From Anastatus disparis (lineage: Eukaryota; Arthropoda; Insecta; Hymenoptera; Eupelmidae): 64,000 nucleotides of DNA. Position 1 is the first letter of the stretch. The number at the start of each line of letters is the position of its first letter. The DNA lies in the NCBI GenBank assembly GCA_017163975.1, contig JAFFSR010000292.1, positions 131,501-195,500 on the forward strand, written 5' to 3'. This document shows, one piece after another, positions 34,536 to 47,206 of this stretch. The notes under the pieces are model-generated. The model did not search any database, was not told the DNA's origin, and was given only the letters and a program-made list of their open reading frames with translations. Position numbers and translations under genes: made by a program.

Positions 34536-34639
34536 GCACCATGGGAGTAAATGAAAAATATCGTATGTTTGTCACATAGTTTACGTACGATTTAAGACAT
34601 TTTTTGTTTTTCACTCCCTAGGTGAATAATATACTACTG

Positions 34640-34767
34640 TTATTATAATAAAATTTACTTATCATACTAATATCTATCGGAAGCTGTATTTTTTTTGTTA
34701 AAACTGATAGTGTTTATATAAACAATAATAAATATTATTGGATGAAAACCGATAGTTTGGCCTCCTC
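34640..34767. mobile_element. Half copy of the GAAGGGRCCGAACTATC palindrome family
   Basis: ACTAATATCTATCGGAAGCT, then GATAGTGTTTATATAAAC and GATAGTTTGGCCTCCTC, matches the right half of the element at 47207-47587 with about 20 percent change. The other half is absent. Confidence 0.6.
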
Positions 34768-35233
34768 TTGACGCGATATCTTAAAGATTTTTGCTCATCC
34801 CCTGGCGAAAAGTACATCATTAAATGTCTATATCACGTGAGAAGAACAAAGCGATATTCACGGGAGAATTGGTCGCGTAGCGATGCACAGTCGTTTTGAC
34901 GCTTGCGCAGTTCCACTCGCTGCTCTGTTTTTCACGACGGTTAAGAATAGAGAGCGTTACGTCTATCCTTTTCTGTCCACTGGCTATGAGCATTGACTCT
35001 CTCTCTCTCTCTTTCTTTCTCTTATATATACAATAAAGGCAACTGAGAATAAAGAGGATTATGTCTGTCTTTATATGCTGGTTACAACAAGCATTAAGTA
35101 TCTTTTTGTTTTTCTTTCTTATAATAATTTTAAACATTTTATTATTAAAATGTAACTTGTTTTATTTTAGTGAATTATAAATTGAAGTGAGTCATAAAAT
35201 GAGTGAAATAATAATGGTTTATTTTAATGACTT
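34768..35233. other. Low-copy stretch with a short CT microsatellite
   Basis: 34995-35025 is a CT/CTTT microsatellite. The surroundings (34810-34990) are of mixed composition without a convincing open frame. Confidence 0.4.
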
Positions 35234-36886
35234 CCTACATAGCATGTAAGCTTCCTGGAAGCTTCACGGAAGATGGATATGTCCTCGATCAGAAGTCTTT
35301 CGTAAGTCTTTCATGAAATATTTCAGTGGAAGCTCACTGGAAGCCTCTGTAAGTCCTTCATGGAATATTTCAGTGGAAGCTTACTGGAAGCTTCCGTAAA
35401 CTTTCCATGGAATATTTCAGTGGAAGCTTACTGGAAGCCTCCGTAAATTATTAATGAAATATTTCAGTGAAAGCTTACTGGAAGCCTCCGTAAATTATTA
35501 ATGAAATATTTCAGTGGAAGCTTACTGGAAGCCTCCATAAGCTTTTCGTAAAATACTTCATTGTATGGTTACTGAAAGCTTCCGTAAATTTTTCATAAAA
35601 TATTCCAGTGGAAACGTACTGGAAGCTTCCGTAAATCATTCATTAAATATTTCAGTAAAAGCTTACTGGAAGCTTCTGTAAATTTTTCATAAAATACTTC
35701 TTTGGAAGCTTACTGAAAGCTTCCTTAAATAATTCATGAAATATTTCAGTGAAATATTAAATAAGTGATGAACTAATATTTCTTTGAAATATTTCAGTTT
35801 ATGAATATTAAATAATTCATTGAAATATTTCTGTAATATTGCTGGAACATTTCATGTTCTATTTCAAAAAATTTTTAAATCTGACACTGAAATATTCAAG
35901 TAAGTTGTTACATTATTTCTTAAAATGTTTCAAATTAATATTTCTCAAATCTTTCAAGAAACATGTCATGAAATATTCCTGTTATATTTGAAAAATATTT
36001 CATGAAGTATTTGAAAAAATGTTTGAATATAACACTAAAATATTGAAGAAATATTACTGCACCATTTCATAAAATATTTTAAGTCAATAATGCGCAAATT
36101 TTTCAAGAAATATTTCATGAAATATTTCTGTAATATTCCAGAAATATTTCATGAAGTATTCCAAAAAATTTATGAATATAACAGTGAAATATTGGAAAAA
36201 TATTGTCTAAATATTTGTAGTTATCTTGCGTGCGTAGCAATTCTTCCATCTTGCCAGCAGGTGGCTACTTGATTATATTTTCATGTGATCGTAAATGCGG
36301 TTGACAAACTCTCGCAAGTGGTGGGTCGTTCTCTCGTTTAGTGTATAAGACCGAAAATTCTTGATACAAATAAATAAGCGCTTAAATTCTGAATAACAAA
36401 TAAATGTATAGGTATCTAATATGGTTTGAGATGCAACTCTTACAAAATCAAAAATAATATCTGATAGAATCTTTCACCAATATTACAAATCAATATTTCA
36501 TGAAAGATTTTAGAAATATTCCAGAAACATTTCTTGAAAGATTCATAATCTTTAATAAAATATTTCTGCAATCTTTTAACAATATTACGAATTAATATTT
36601 CATTAAAGATTTTAGAAATATTATAGAAACATTTTTTGGAGGATTCATAATCGTTCATGAATCTTTCGATCAAATGTTGCTGCAATCTTTCAACAATATT
36701 ACAAATTAATATTTCACAAAATCATGAAAAAATATTACAGAAACATTACATTAAATATTTCAAATCAATCTTCTAGGCAGACAGATCAATATTTCAGAAA
36801 CATTTCATATCAATATTTCTGTTTTATTCTGAATCATTCAACAAAAAATTTCAGAAATATTTCAGAAATATTTCATGCTATGTGGG
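35234..36886. mobile_element. Foldback with 47-bp array and CCYACATAGCATG ends
   Basis: CCTACATAGCATG at the left and the inverse of CCCACATAGCATG at the right bound an array. Its left part repeats a 47-bp unit starting TTTCAGTGGAAGC (starts 35321, 35368, 35415, 35462, 35509). The middle and right parts are degenerate GAAATATTTC units, inverted in the right half. A non-repetitive core (36200-36420) separates the halves and holds CCAGCAGGTGGC at 36254-36265. No coding sequence. Confidence 0.75.
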
Positions 36887-37280
36887 AAGTTATATGAAAA
36901 AGGACGTCATTGTTATTAAAAATTCTTTAACATTTAACATACTAAACGACGTCATTTTTTGTCCTAATCCTTAACATACTAAATGACTTTATTTAAAACG
37001 CTTTTTGGTGTGTCAAGTAATGTATTGGAAAAATATCGTCATTAGATATAATAAAAAATTTGAATGGAAAAGGACTTGTTTTTTGTTATTGCAATAAAGT
37101 CATTTTCGTTAAAACAATTACCTAATTTTTATAACAATTATCTCATTTTTATAAAAATGTCTTTTTGGTTTAGCTATTGCGTCATTAACATTGTTTTTTA
37201 TTAACTTACAAACGAGGATCAGCCATATTTATGAGTGCTAGTGTAGTGTCCGTTTTACATCCATTCAAAATAATAATTCC
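36887..37280. other. Spacer between two arrays
   Basis: A short duplicated word (TTAACATACTAAAYGAC) occurs at about 36930 and 36970 next to GACGTCATT words. Otherwise AT-rich and unrecognised. Confidence 0.45.
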
Positions 37281-40200
37281 TGATTCATTAGTCTACTGAT
37301 GGAATCTTCCATGGGATGTTTACAAAAGCTTCCTGAAGCCTTTAGCCCGAATGTTTCAGTCAAAAATTTCCAATATTTAGCTGCAAGGTAAATGCAGTCT
37401 TCCTTAGAGCTTCCTTGGGTCTTTCCCTGCAATAATTCATCAATCTTCCAATGGAATCTTCCTTGGATGGTTTATGAAAGCTTTCAGGAGCCTTTCACTG
37501 AATCGTTTCCATGACGATTTCCAATATTTCGCTAAAAAGTAAACAGAGTCTTCCATTTAAGCTCCTATGAAATCTTTCGGTGCAATGATTCATCAATCTT
37601 CCAACGGAATCTTCCAGGAGACTTAAGTTGCAATATTCAGTTAAAATTCCAAACATTTCCTTGAAAGGAAAACGAAGTTTTCTATAAAGCTTCCATGAAA
37701 TCTTTCGGTACAATGACTAATCAATCTTCAAACGGATTCTTTCTAAGAACGTTTACAGAAGCTTTCAGGAGCCTCCCACTGTAATGTTTCAATAACAATT
37801 TCCAATATTTCGCTGAAAGGTAAACGGAGTCTTCCATTCAAGTTTCCATGAAATGTTTGAAGCAAAGATTCATCAATCTTCCAACGGAATCTTCCTTAGA
37901 AGGTTAACGGAATCTTCAAAGAGACTTAAGTTGGAATATTCGAGTGAAAATTTCCAACATTTCCCCAAAAGGAAAACGGAGTCTTCTATAAAGCTTCTAT
38001 GAAATCTTTCGGTGCAATGATTCATGAATTTTCCAACGGAATCTTCCTTGGATGGTTTACGGAAGCTTTCAGGAGCCTTCCACTGAAATGTTTCCATGAC
38101 GATTTTGAATGTTTCGCTAAAAAGTAAATAGAGTCTTCCATTTAAGCTCCTATGAAATCTTTCGGTGCAATGATTCATCAATCTTCTAACAGAATCTTCC
38201 TTTGAAAATTTATGGAAGCTTTCAGAAGCCTACTACTGCAATGTCTTGATGACAATTTCCAATATTTCGCTGAAAGGTAAACAAAGCCTTCCATTCAAGT
38301 TTCCATTAAATCTTTCAGTGCAATGATTTATTAATCTTCCAACGGAATCTTCCTTGGAAGATTTACGGAAACTCTCAGGAGCCTTCCACTAAAATGTTTC
38401 AATAACGATTTCCAATATTTTGCTGAAAGGTAAATAAAGTTTCCCATTTAAGTTTTCATGAAATTTTTCGGTGCAATGATTCATCAATCTTCTAACGGAA
38501 TCTTCCGTGGAAGGTGGACGCAATCTTCCGAAAGACTTAAGTCGGAAAATTTCAGTAAAAATTCTCAACATTTCCCCTGAAGGAAAACGGAGTCTTCCAT
38601 TCGAGCTTCCTTAGAATCTTTCGGTACAATGATTCATTAATCTTCCAACAGAATCTTTCTTGGACGGTTTACGAAAGCTTTCAGGAGCCTTTCACTAAAA
38701 TGTTTTCATGACGATTTCTAATATTTCGCTGGAACGTGAACGATGTCTTCCACTCACGTTTCCATGAAATCTTTCAGTGCAATGATTTATCAATCTTCCA
38801 ACAGAATCTTCCTTTGAAAATTTACGGAAGCTTTCAGAAGCCTTCTACTGCAATGTCTTAATGACAATTTCCAATATTTCGATGAAAGGTAAACGGAGCC
38901 TTCCATTCAAGTTTCCATTAAATCTTTCAGTGCAATGATTTATTAATCTTCCAACGGAATCTTCCTTGGAAGATTTACGGAAGCTCTCAGGAGCCTTCCA
39001 CTGAAATGATTCAATGACGATTTCCAATATTTCGCTGAAAGGTAAATAAAGTTTCCCATTTAAGTTTTCATGAAATTTTTCGGTGCAATGATTCATCAAT
39101 CTTCTAACGGAATCTTCCGTGGAAGGTTGACGCAATCTTCCAAAAGACTTGAGTCGGAAAATTTCAGTAAAAATTCTCAACATTTCCCCTGAAGGAAAAC
39201 GGAGTCTTCCATTCGAGCTTCCTTGGAATCTTTCGGTACAATGATTCATTAATCTTCCATCAGAATCTTTCTTGGATGGTTTACGAAAGCTTTCAGGAGC
39301 CTTTCACTAAAATGTTTTCATGACGATTTCTAATATTTCGCTGGAAGGTGAACGATGTCTTCCACTCACGTTTCCATGAAATCTTTCGGTGCAATGATTT
39401 ATCAATCTTCCAACAGAATCTTCCTTGAAAAGTTTATGAAAGCTTTCAGGAGCCTTCCACTGGAATGATTCAATGACAATTTCCAATATTTCGCTAAAAG
39501 GTGAATAAAGTCTTATATTCAAGTGTCCATAAAATCTTTCGGTGCAATGATTTATTGATTTTCTAACAGAATCTTCTTTGGAAGGTTTACGGAATCGTTC
39601 AGAAGCCTTCCACTGGAGTGTTTCAATGACAATTTTCAGTATTTCGCTAAAAGGTAAACGGAGTTTTCCATTCAAGTTTCCATGAAATCTTTCGGTGCAA
39701 TGATTCATCAATCATCCAACAGAATCTCCCTTGGAAGGTTTACGGAATCTTCCAGGAGACTGGAGTCGGAATATTTTTGTGAAAATTTCGACCAATTTCC
39801 CGACAGGAAAATGGAGTTTTCCATTTAAGTTTCCATAAAATCTTTCGGTGCGATAATTTATCAATCATCCAACAGAATCTTCCTTGGAAGGTTAACGGAA
39901 TCATTCAAGAGACTTAAGTCAGAGTATTCCAGTAAAAAATCTCAACATTTCCCCGAAAGGAAAACAGTCTTCCATTCAAGCTTCCATGAAATCATTCGGT
40001 ACCATCATTAATCAATCTTTTAACGGATTTTTTTTGGAACTTTAACGGGAGCTTTTAGGAGCCTTCCACTGGAATGTTTCAATGACAATTTTCAATATTT
40101 CGCTGGAAGGTGAACGATGTCTTCCACTCACGTTTCCATGAAATCTTTCAGTGCAATGATTTATCAATCTTCCAACAGAATCTTCCTTTGAAAATTTACG

Positions 40201-43200
40201 GAAGCTTTCAGAAGCCTTCTACTGCAGTGTCTTAATGACAATTTCCAATATTTCGCTGAAAGGTAAACGGAGCCTTCCATTCAAGTTTCCATTAAATCTT
40301 TCAGTGCAATGATTTATTAATCTTCCAACGGAATCTTCCTTGGAAGATTTACGGAAGCTCTCAGGAGCCTTCCACTGAAATGATTCAATGACGATTTCCA
40401 ATATTTCGCTGAAAGGTAAATAAAGTTTCCCATTTAAGTTTTCATGAAATTTTTCGGTGCAATGATTCATCAATCTTCTAACGGAATCTTCCGTGGAAGG
40501 TTGACACAATCTTCCAAAAGACTTAAGTCGGAAAATTTCAGTAAAAATTCTCAACATTTCCCCTGAAGGAAAACGGAGTCTTCCATTCGAGCTTCCTTGG
40601 AATCTTTCGGTACAATGATTCATTAATCTTCCAACAGAATCTTTCTTGGATGGTTTACGAAAGCTTTCAGGAGCCTTTCACTAAAATGTTTTCATGACGA
40701 TTTCTAATATTTCGCTGGAAGGTGAACGATGTCTTCCACTCACGTTTCCATGAAATCTTTCGGTGCAATGATTTATCAATCTTCCAACAGAATCTTCCTT
40801 GAAAAGTTTATGGAAGCTTTCAGGAGCCTTTCACTGGAATGATTCAATGACGATTTCCAATATTTCGCTAAAAGGTGAATAAAGTCTTATATTCAAGTGT
40901 CCATAAAATCTTTCGGTGCAATGATTTATTGATTTTCTAACAGAATCTTCTTTGGAAGGTTTACGGAATCGTTCAGAAGCCTTCCACTGGAGTGTTTCAA
41001 TGACAATTTTCAGTATTTCGCTAAAAGGTAAACGGAGTTTTCCATTCAAGTTTCCATGAAATCTTTCGGTGCAATGATTCATCAATCATCCAACAGAATC
41101 TCCCTTGGAAGGTTTACGGAATCTTCCAGGAGACTGGAGTCGAAATATTTTAGTGAAAATTTCGACCAATTTCCCGACAGGAAAATGGAGTTTTCCATTT
41201 AAGTTTCCATAAAATCTTTCGGTGCGATAATTTATCAATCATCCAACAGAATCTCCCTTGGAAGGTTAACGGAATCATTCAAGAGACTTAAGTCAGAGTA
41301 TTCCAGTAAAAAATCTCAACATTTCCCCGAAAGGAAAACAGTCTTCCATTCAAGCTTCCATGAAATCATTCGGTACCATCATTAATCAATCTTTTAACGG
41401 ATTTTTTTTGGAACTTTAACGGAAGCTTTTAGGAGCCTTCCACTGGAATGATTCAATGACAATTTCCAATATTTCGCTAAAAGGTGAATAAAGTCTTATA
41501 TTCAAGTGTCCATAAAATCTTTCGGTGCAATGATTTATTGATTTTCTAACAGAATCTTCTTTGGAAGGTTTACGGAATCGTTCAGAAGCCTTCCCCATGG
41601 AGTGTTTCAATGACAATTTTCAGTATTTCGCTGAAAGGTAAACAGAGTCTTCCATTCAAGTTTCCATGAAATCTTTCGGTGCAATGATTCATCAATCATC
41701 CAACAGAATCTTCCTTAGGAGGTTTGCGGAATCTTCCAGGAGACTGGAGTCGGAATATTCCAGTTGAAATTCCCAACATTTTCCCGAAAAAAAACGGAGT
41801 CCTCCACAAAGCACCCATGAAATCTTTTGATACAATAACTAATCAATCTTCCAACGGATTCTTTTCGGAAGGTTTACGGAAGCTTTCAGGAGCCTTCCAC
41901 TGGTATGTTTCAATGACAATTTCCAATATTCCGCTGAAAGGTAAACGGAGTTTTCCATTCAAGCTTCCATAAAATTTTTTAGTGCAATGATTGATTAATT
42001 TTTTAACGGATTCTTCTTTGGACGGTTTACGAAAGCTTACAGGAGACTTCCACTGAAATGTTTCAATGACGATTTCCAATATTTCGATAAAAAGTAAATA
42101 AAGTATTTTATAAAGCTTCCATGAAATTTTTTAGTGCAATGATTTATCAATCTTCCAATGGAATCTTTCTTGGAAGATTTACGGAAGCATTCAGGAGCCT
42201 TCCACTGAAATGTTTTAATAACAATTTCCAATATTTCGCTGAAAGGTGAACGGAGTCTTCCATACAAGTTTACATGAAATCTTTCGGTGCAATGATTCAT
42301 TAATCTTCGAACGGAATACTTCTGAGAAGGTTTACAGAATCTTCCAGGAGGCTTAAGTTGGAATATTCCAGTAAAAATTCTAAACATTTCTCGAAAGGAA
42401 AACGGAGTCTTTCATTCAAGCCTCCATGAAATCTTTTGGTGCAATGATTCTTTAATCTTCCAACGGAATCTGCCTTGAAAGTTTTATGGAAGCTTTCAGG
42501 AGCCTTTTACTGGAATGTTTTAATGACAATTTTCAATATTTCGCTGAAAGGTAAACGGAGTTTTCCATTCAAGTTTCTATGAAATCTTTCGGTGCAACGA
42601 TTCATTAATCATCCAAAGGAATCTTTCTTGGAAGGTTCACGGAAGCTTCCAGGAGCCTCCCACTGAAATGTTTTAATGACAATTTCCAATATTTCGCTGA
42701 AAGGTAAACGGAGTTTTCCATTCAAGTTTCTATGAAATCTTTCGGTGCAACGATTCATTAATCATCCAACGAAATCTTTCTTGGAAGGTTCACGGAAGCT
42801 TTCAGGAGCCTCCCACTGAAATGTTACGATGACACTTTCCAATATTCCGCTAAAAGGTAAACCGAGTCTTTCATTTAAGCTTTCATGAAGTCTTTCGGTG
42901 CAATGATTCATCAATCTTCCCACGAAATCTTTCCTGGAAGGTTTACAGAATCTTCCAGGAGACTGAAGTCAGAATATTTCAGTAAAATTCTCAACATTTC
43001 CCCGATAGGAAAACGGAGTTTTCTATTAATCTTGCATGAAATTTTTCTGTGCAATGATAAATCAATCTTTCAACGGAATCTTCCTTGGAAGGTTAACGCA
43101 ATTTTTCAAGGGACTTAAGTCGGAATATTCCAGTAAAAATTACCAACATTTTCCCAAAATGATAACAGAGTCTTCTAGGAATCTTCTATGAAATCTTTCG

Positions 43201-43860
43201 GTACAATGATTTATCAATCTTCCAACAGAATCTTCCTTGAAAAGTTTACGGAAGCTTTCAGGAGCCTTCCACTGTAATGTTTTAATGACAATTTCCAATA
43301 GTTCGCTAAAAGGTAAACGGAGTCTTTCAGTCAAGTTTTCATGAAATCTTCCAGTGCAATGATTCATCGATCTTTCAACGGAATCTTCCAAGAGACTTAA
43401 ATCGGAATATTCCAGTAAAAATTCTGAACATTTTCTCAAAAGAAAAACGGAGTCTTCTATAAAGCTTCCATGAAATCTTCCGGTACCATGATTAATTAAT
43501 CTTCCAACGGATTTTTTCTTGGAAGGTTCACGGAAGCTGCTAGGAGCCTTTCACTGGAATGTTTCAATGACAATTTCCAATATTTCGCTGAAAGGTAAAC
43601 GGTGTCTCCCATTCAAGTTTCCATGAAGCCTTTCGGTGCAATGATTCATTAATCTTCCAACGGAATCTCCTTTGAAAGGTTTACGGAATCTTCCAGGAGA
43701 CTGAAGTCGGAATATTCCAGTGAAAATTCCCAATATTCTCCCGAAAGGAAAAGGGAGTTTTCTATAAATCTTCCATGAAATTTCATGGTGCAATGATTTA
43801 TCAATCTTCCAACGGAATCTTTTTCGGAAGGTTTAGGGAGGCTTCCTGGGGTTTTTCGTA
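37281..43860. repeat. 153-bp satellite array, about 6.6 kb
   Basis: The unit contains CTTTCGGTGCAATGATTCAT and CAATTTCCAATATTTCGCTG. Clean spacing of 153-154 bp is seen at about 42280, 42434, 42587, 42740 and 42893. A higher-order copy is offset by 1,374 bp (nine units): 38845-39711 is nearly identical to 40219-41085, with a further partial copy at about 41416-41616. On the minus strand the unit reads as a 51-residue repeat (MNHCTERFHGNLNGR ... PFSEILEIVIE) that stays open for up to 2-3 units. 153 is divisible by 3 and stops interrupt it, so there is no evidence of a protein. Confidence 0.9.
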
Positions 43861-44233
43861 GAAAGTTTCTTTTGCAATATTCCAGAATTATTTTGTTTTC
43901 TTCTATAAAGCTTCCATACAGATTTCAATGAAATATTTCATTGAAATATTTCGGAATATTCTTATGATATCTTTCATTCTGTGTGGGTTATTATCAGTAG
44001 GAGAGGGGCAGAGAAGAATAGTGCATATTCGATCGAAAGCGGCAGGCAATTCATCGCGACATTTTCATTTTCATGATTTATCATTAAAAATGAATTATTA
44101 CGACTGGTAAGTTGGATGTACTTTTCGCCCGGAATAAGAAAAAATTTTTCCTAACCCTCCATGGGTAACCATAAATTTAGAAACACGGAGGGTAACCTGA
44201 ATCGTTAATGTCCTTTTGATGTTTTCTCTATTA
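43861..44233. other. Array edge and spacer
   Basis: 43920-43990 returns to GAAATATTTC wording and ends TTCATTCTGTGTGGG, which resembles the inverse of the CCCACATAGCATGAAA terminus. The satellite may therefore lie inside a larger CCC-ended element. 44150-44210 has a weak hairpin (AACCCTCCATGGGTAACC). Confidence 0.45.
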
Positions 44234-44782
44234 GGCCAGTCAATCGACTAAAAAAAGTCTTATTTTGCCAAAATTAGTAACTGGCAACGACTTATGCGAT
44301 CATTCAATAGATAGTCCGTAGATGTTTACTTATATGTTTTGGACTAGCAACTGTGATTTATTAATTAGTTATTAACAAATTAGTGCAAAAACATGCGTTT
44401 TTTTTTGTTTTTTGCTGATAAAACGAAAACTATTTGACGAATTATTATGGTGTCAAGGGAAAGTTGTAGAGAATTGAATCATCAACCAAACGAGAGTTTA
44501 AACGATCCGATCGGTATATTAGAACCGGAAAAAATTCTGTTAGTTTCTGTGCAATTGCAATTTTTTTTCGGTATTCCTTTCTTCTTTATATTACCGATTG
44601 AGAACGTCGTACATACATTTTGAAAAGGGTTTTGAAAACTAGTAACAGTATACTATTAAACATATATTCTAAGTTTTTATTAAAATTGTGTAAAAAGGGT
44701 GAAATATGCACTCGAACATCGACGCAAACGGTCGAGCGCGTTTTTTACACAATTTTAATGAAAACTTAGAATATACGTTTAA

Positions 44783-44987
44783 GGCGACTACGGAAGTTCG
44801 GTTGGATTCCATTTTGTAGTTTACAAATTACTCTTTCAGTTTCTAAAATTTTTTGAATTTTTTAATTTTCTACCATTTATTATAATCCGTAGAATGGTGG
44901 AAAATTAAAAAATCTGAAAAATTTTACATACTGAAAGAGTAATTTGTAAACTCAAAAATAAAATCTAACCTAAAATTTGAAGTCGCC
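44783..44987. mobile_element. TTAA-site MITE, GGYGACTACGGAA family, copy 1
   Basis: GGCGACTACGGAAGTTCGG at the left; at the right TTTGAAGTCGCC, with complementary arms meeting at TTATAATCCGTAG. The flanks are TTAA (44779-44782) and GTAA (44988-44991, one change). It is highly similar to 63307-63507. Confidence 0.85.
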
Positions 44988-45043
44988 GTAATAGTATATT
45001 GTTTCTAGTTTTCAAAACCTTTTTAAAAATGTATGTACGACGT

Positions 45044-45295
45044 CTTAGAGCATATACTACTGGAGGCAGCTTCAAATGCGCCGTGCGCGTGGTTAAGTTG
45101 AGAGAGAGAAAGGTATATTAACGTTGACAGATAACTCTTTTTCTCTGGCACGTGATTGGTTTGTTTCGTTTCCCACTCCCTTATCACATGATTGAGAGAT
45201 AGAGATAGCTATTAACTTTAGTATATTTTTCTCTTTCTTAGCCTAACCACGCACACGGTGCATTCAGAGCTGCCTCCAGTAGTATATGCTCTAAG
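45044..45295. mobile_element. hAT-type MITE, CTTAGAGCATATACTACTGG ends, copy 2
   Basis: A perfect TIR of over 20 bp, beginning CTTAGAGCATATACTACTGG. The 8-bp duplication TACGACGT lies at 45036-45043 and 45296-45303. The opposite arm of the host palindrome (44600-44640) preserves the uninterrupted target, which confirms both the ends and the duplication. Confidence 0.95.
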
Positions 45296-45807
45296 TACGA
45301 CGTTCTCAATCGGTAATATATAGAAGAAAGGAATACCGAAAAAAAAATTGTAATTGCAATTTCACAGAAACTAATTATCCGATAGTATCTGCCTTTGGCA
45401 TGTTAAAAGTAGATATAATTATCTACTTCTGTGCCAAATTTCAGCTCTTAATATTAATAAACAACAAAGTTATGAATTTAAAAAAAAATGAAATTTTTTT
45501 CGGTTTTTCTGCATTCTCTTCGGTTCTAATAAACCTATCGGATCGTTTGACCTCTCGTTTTGTTGATAATTCAATTCTCTACAACTTTTTCTCTGTCACT
45601 ATAATAATTCGTCAAATATTTTTCGTTTTATTAGCAAAAAACAAAAAAAAACGCGTTTTTTTCACTAATTTGTTAATAACTAATTAATAAATTATAGTTG
45701 CTAGTCCAAAACATATAAGTAAACATCTACGGACTATTTTTTAACTGATTGCATAGGTCGTTGCCAGTTACTAATTTTGGCAGAAAAAAACCTTATTTTG
45801 ACTGGCC

Positions 45808-47206
45808 TATATGAAAATTCCGGTAAAAAAATCTGAAAAAATTCTGGAATACTCATTTTTCTATCTACTTTATAGTCCAACAGTTTATTTAATAATTCAT
45901 GGTAAACAAAATTGTTTATAACAATTTTTATTTCCAGAGATATTCGACCTGAAAATTTGGTTTGTGCCATTAATGTCCAAGGTTACCCACGGAGTGTCAA
46001 ATAAAAATATTAATTTTAAAAACAGTATAAAGCAACGAAATTATCAGTTTTGCAGCACTGTTTTTATCATCTTTTAAACATTATTTATGAACACAGTAAT
46101 ATTTTTATAATTTCCTTTATATTTTCTTTTATAATTACCATTAAATTTTTTTTATAATTAAGAAAAAACGATATTAACACTCAAATTTAGTTTTGAGTGT
46201 ACTAAAAAAATTAATGCTGAAATTTATTTCAAATTGTATCGTAAATTTTATTTATCCACAATTTTTTTAAACACTTAACTTTATAGATGGAAGTTGCGAC
46301 GTGATAAATAATATATTTTTAAACCTTAATTGAAAAAAAAAGATCTACAGAGGGAATTCACTGCAAAATTGTAACCCTTGTTCGGATTTTAAGAGCCCAA
46401 GATTTAGGCGCAATAGATAAGAAAAATGTGTATTAAGATTTACAATAAAATATTATTCCAAAGGGGTATTTAAAGAAACACTGCACACGATTTCAATACA
46501 AAATAGACTTCTTTAAGTAAACAATTTACTTATTATAAATTAATAACATTTACTTAAAAGTCTTTATCTAAATTCTCTCTCACACACACTTGAATATAAA
46601 TAAAATCCTTGCTAATAATATAAAAAGTAATAAAATAAATGATGTGAATTTTGACTAACTCTTGCAGCACAACTAAAAACAAATAATTATATTCTCTTTC
46701 TATCTCTCACTCTAACTTTTTTGTCGGCAAGCAAGCGCGTCAACTCTATACTCTTTCTTATGTTTGGCGCTTTACCTCTCCCTCTTTTCGCTGGCAACAG
46801 GGGCTCTCTTCGCGTAACCCGGAGAACGATACAACTTTGTTATGCGAAATTCCACGAAGATTTTTCTGTCACTTGAAAGCGGTACAAATGTACAATTTTT
46901 AATATGGATTTTATTAAATTTTTATTTTTATTTCTATTTATTAAAATGACTCTAAATTTCAATAATTCATATATGGTCTCAAAATTTAAGAAAACGCCAT
47001 GTTATGTAAGCACATACGAATAACGCAATTAATACAATTTATACCTTTTTTATACCCTCTCACTCTCTTTTTCTCTCTTTCCTATCTCCGCTCGCTCTTG
47101 GGCTCGTCTTCGCTGGCTACCTGGACACAGGTTAGTGCTACGCCAATGACGTTGATAGAGAGGGTGCGGCGTGGAGTTAGTTGAATGGAAAAAAAACGTT
47201 TGTTAA
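45808..47206. other. AT-rich spacer with two CT-rich blocks
   Basis: Pyrimidine-rich blocks at about 46690-46830 and 47050-47130 both end in TTCGCTGGCWAC-like sequence and may be diverged copies of one repeat. No supported gene. Confidence 0.45.

Larger units (their letters stand above)
44234..45807. mobile_element. Large palindrome (1.57 kb), GGCCAGTCAA ends, with nested MITEs
   Basis: GGCCAGTCAA at the left is mirrored by TTGACTGGCC at the right. The arms share GCCAAAATTAGTAACTGGCA and AAACATATAAGTAAACATCT in inverse. Two later insertions, at 44783-44987 and 45044-45295, break the symmetry. The inner core near 44660-44780 is itself palindromic. No transposase and no certain target duplication. 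Confidence 0.85.

Noticed and set aside
37495..43793. Minus-strand frames of 60-134 codons with the MNHCTERF repeat, taken as a gene
   Set aside because: Stops and frame changes between units; the 153-bp unit explains the frames. Kept only as a satellite observation.
35234..43860. CRISPR array interpretation of the regularly spaced repeats
   Set aside because: Units are contiguous diverged tandem repeats without unique spacers, and the window is eukaryotic.
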